Part shown: positions 63,466-64,000 of the stretch, piece after piece | Layout: each line of letters opens with the position of its first letter | Numbering within the stretch: position 1 is the first letter of the stretch | Source of the DNA: Denitratisoma sp. DHT3 | Lineage (GTDB): Bacteria; Pseudomonadota; Gammaproteobacteria; Burkholderiales; Rhodocyclaceae | Direction of reading: 5' to 3' | Length of the DNA stretch: 64,000 nucleotides | Assembly: GCF_007833355.1 (NCBI RefSeq) | Contig: NZ_CP020914.1 | Span: forward strand, 1,288,047-1,352,046 | The notes under the pieces: model-generated | What the model was told of the DNA's origin: nothing | The model's input: only the letters and a program-made list of their open reading frames with translations | Databases searched by the model: none | Program-made: the position numbers and the translations under genes

Positions 63466-64000
63466 TCAAGCGCGGTTGAACCACAGCGTCAGCAGCACGA
63501 AGACGCCGATGATCATGGAAAAAGCATACTGATACAGGTGGCCGCTCTGGAACAGGCGCACCACCGAGGCGATCCAGCCCACCAGGCGGGCAGAGCCGTT
63601 GACCGCGATGCCGTCGATCAGCACCTGGTCGCCGGCCTTCCACAGGCCCTTGCCCACCAGCCGGGCGCCGGCGGCGAAGAACACCTCGGTGAACTTGTCG
63701 AAGTAGTACTTGTTTTCGAGCAGCACATGGACGGGGCGCAGGGCGCGGCCGATGGCGGCGGGAACGGCGGGATTGACCAGGTAGAAATACCAGGCCAGGA
63801 GCACGCCGGACATCGCCAGCACGAACGGCAGGGAAGTGAGCCCGTGCAGCGCCATCGCGACGGCGCCGTGGAATTCGTGGGTCAGTTCCTCCATCGCCGG
63901 GTGGCGCGCGGCATCGACCACCACCGCGCCGCCGAACCAGTCGCCATGCAGCATCGGCTGGATGGTCAGGAAACCGATGGCCACCGACGGAATCGCCAGC
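63466..64000 (-). CDS. nuoL: NADH-quinone oxidoreductase subunit L (C-terminal part)
   Basis: The frame is open to the window edge and covers only the last 178 codons. It contains ALRPVHVLLENKYYFDKFTEVFF and the C-terminal LFQSGHLYQYAFSMIIGVFVLLTL, both NuoL signatures. The N-terminal two thirds lie beyond the window. It is followed by nuoM and nuoN in the usual order. Confidence 0.95.
   Translation of the reverse strand, partial: LAIPSVAIGFLTIQPMLHGDWFGGAVVVDAARHPAMEELTHEFHGAVAMALHGLTSLPFVLAMSGVLLAWYFYLVNPAVPAAIGRALRPVHVLLENKYYFDKFTEVFFAAGARLVGKGLWKAGDQVLIDGIAVNGSARLVGWIASVVRLFQSGHLYQYAFSMIIGVFVLLTLWFNRA

Overview
The window is a GC-rich (roughly 63-67 % by eye) bacterial chromosome segment, most likely from a betaproteobacterium. 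The lineage is inferred from gene order: ribF-ileS-lspA-fkpB-ispH, xseB-ispA-dxs-folE2, ccoNOQP-ccoG-ccoH with ccoI-ccoS, a fimT-pilV-pilW-pilX-pilY1 minor pilin block, and nuoL-M-N. A Rhodocyclales or Sterolibacteriaceae-like host is my guess; nothing in the window proves it. There is no rRNA, CRISPR array, transposase or integrase.

Layout. 0-2 kb: the end of a membrane protein, an AhpD-fold protein and a CNNM/CorC-type transporter. 2-19 kb is accessory: a two-copy intergenic repeat; three TetR regulators, two of them tandem paralogues; a DUF4345-like membrane protein; an aldehyde dehydrogenase divergent from a TonB-dependent receptor; an APH-like phosphotransferase with an SDR; initiator tRNA-fMet; and a divergent catabolic block. 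The minus arm of that block holds an alkylsulfatase-like metallo-hydrolase, an SDR, a TetR and a sulfotransferase. The plus arm holds a zinc alcohol dehydrogenase, two AhpD-fold proteins and a VOC protein. These gene types suggest uptake and oxidation of a hydrophobic alcohol, steroid or terpenoid-like substrate, possibly through sulfate esters; the substrate cannot be read from the sequence.

19-30.5 kb: srkA, then the high-affinity cbb3 oxidase genes ccoNOQP with ccoG and ccoH. An FNR/Anr box sits in class II position before ccoN. A chemotaxis receptor gene broken by a +1 frameshift is divergent from ccoN. Then come ccoI/ccoS for copper loading and maturation, and tRNA-Thr(CGT). 30.6-39 kb: a type IV pilus gene set (pilE-like pilin, fimT, pilV, pilW, pilX, pilY1, TonB-like protein). 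pilX is split by a run of 12 cytosines, either a contingency tract or an assembly error.

39-64 kb is mostly housekeeping: isoprenoid (ispH, ispA, dxs), lipoprotein processing (lspA), translation (ileS, tsaE, queG), flavin (ribF), cell wall (amiC), folate (folE2), siroheme/cobalamin (cobA), DNA repair (xseB) and complex I (nuoL partial, nuoM, nuoN). Between these lie a solitary Rieske oxygenase alpha subunit, a DMT transporter, a Nudix-metallo-beta-lactamase fusion, and a signalling group (diguanylate cyclase, metallo-hydrolase, HDOD). Starts were chosen from ribosome binding sites where possible; several genes use TTG or GTG.
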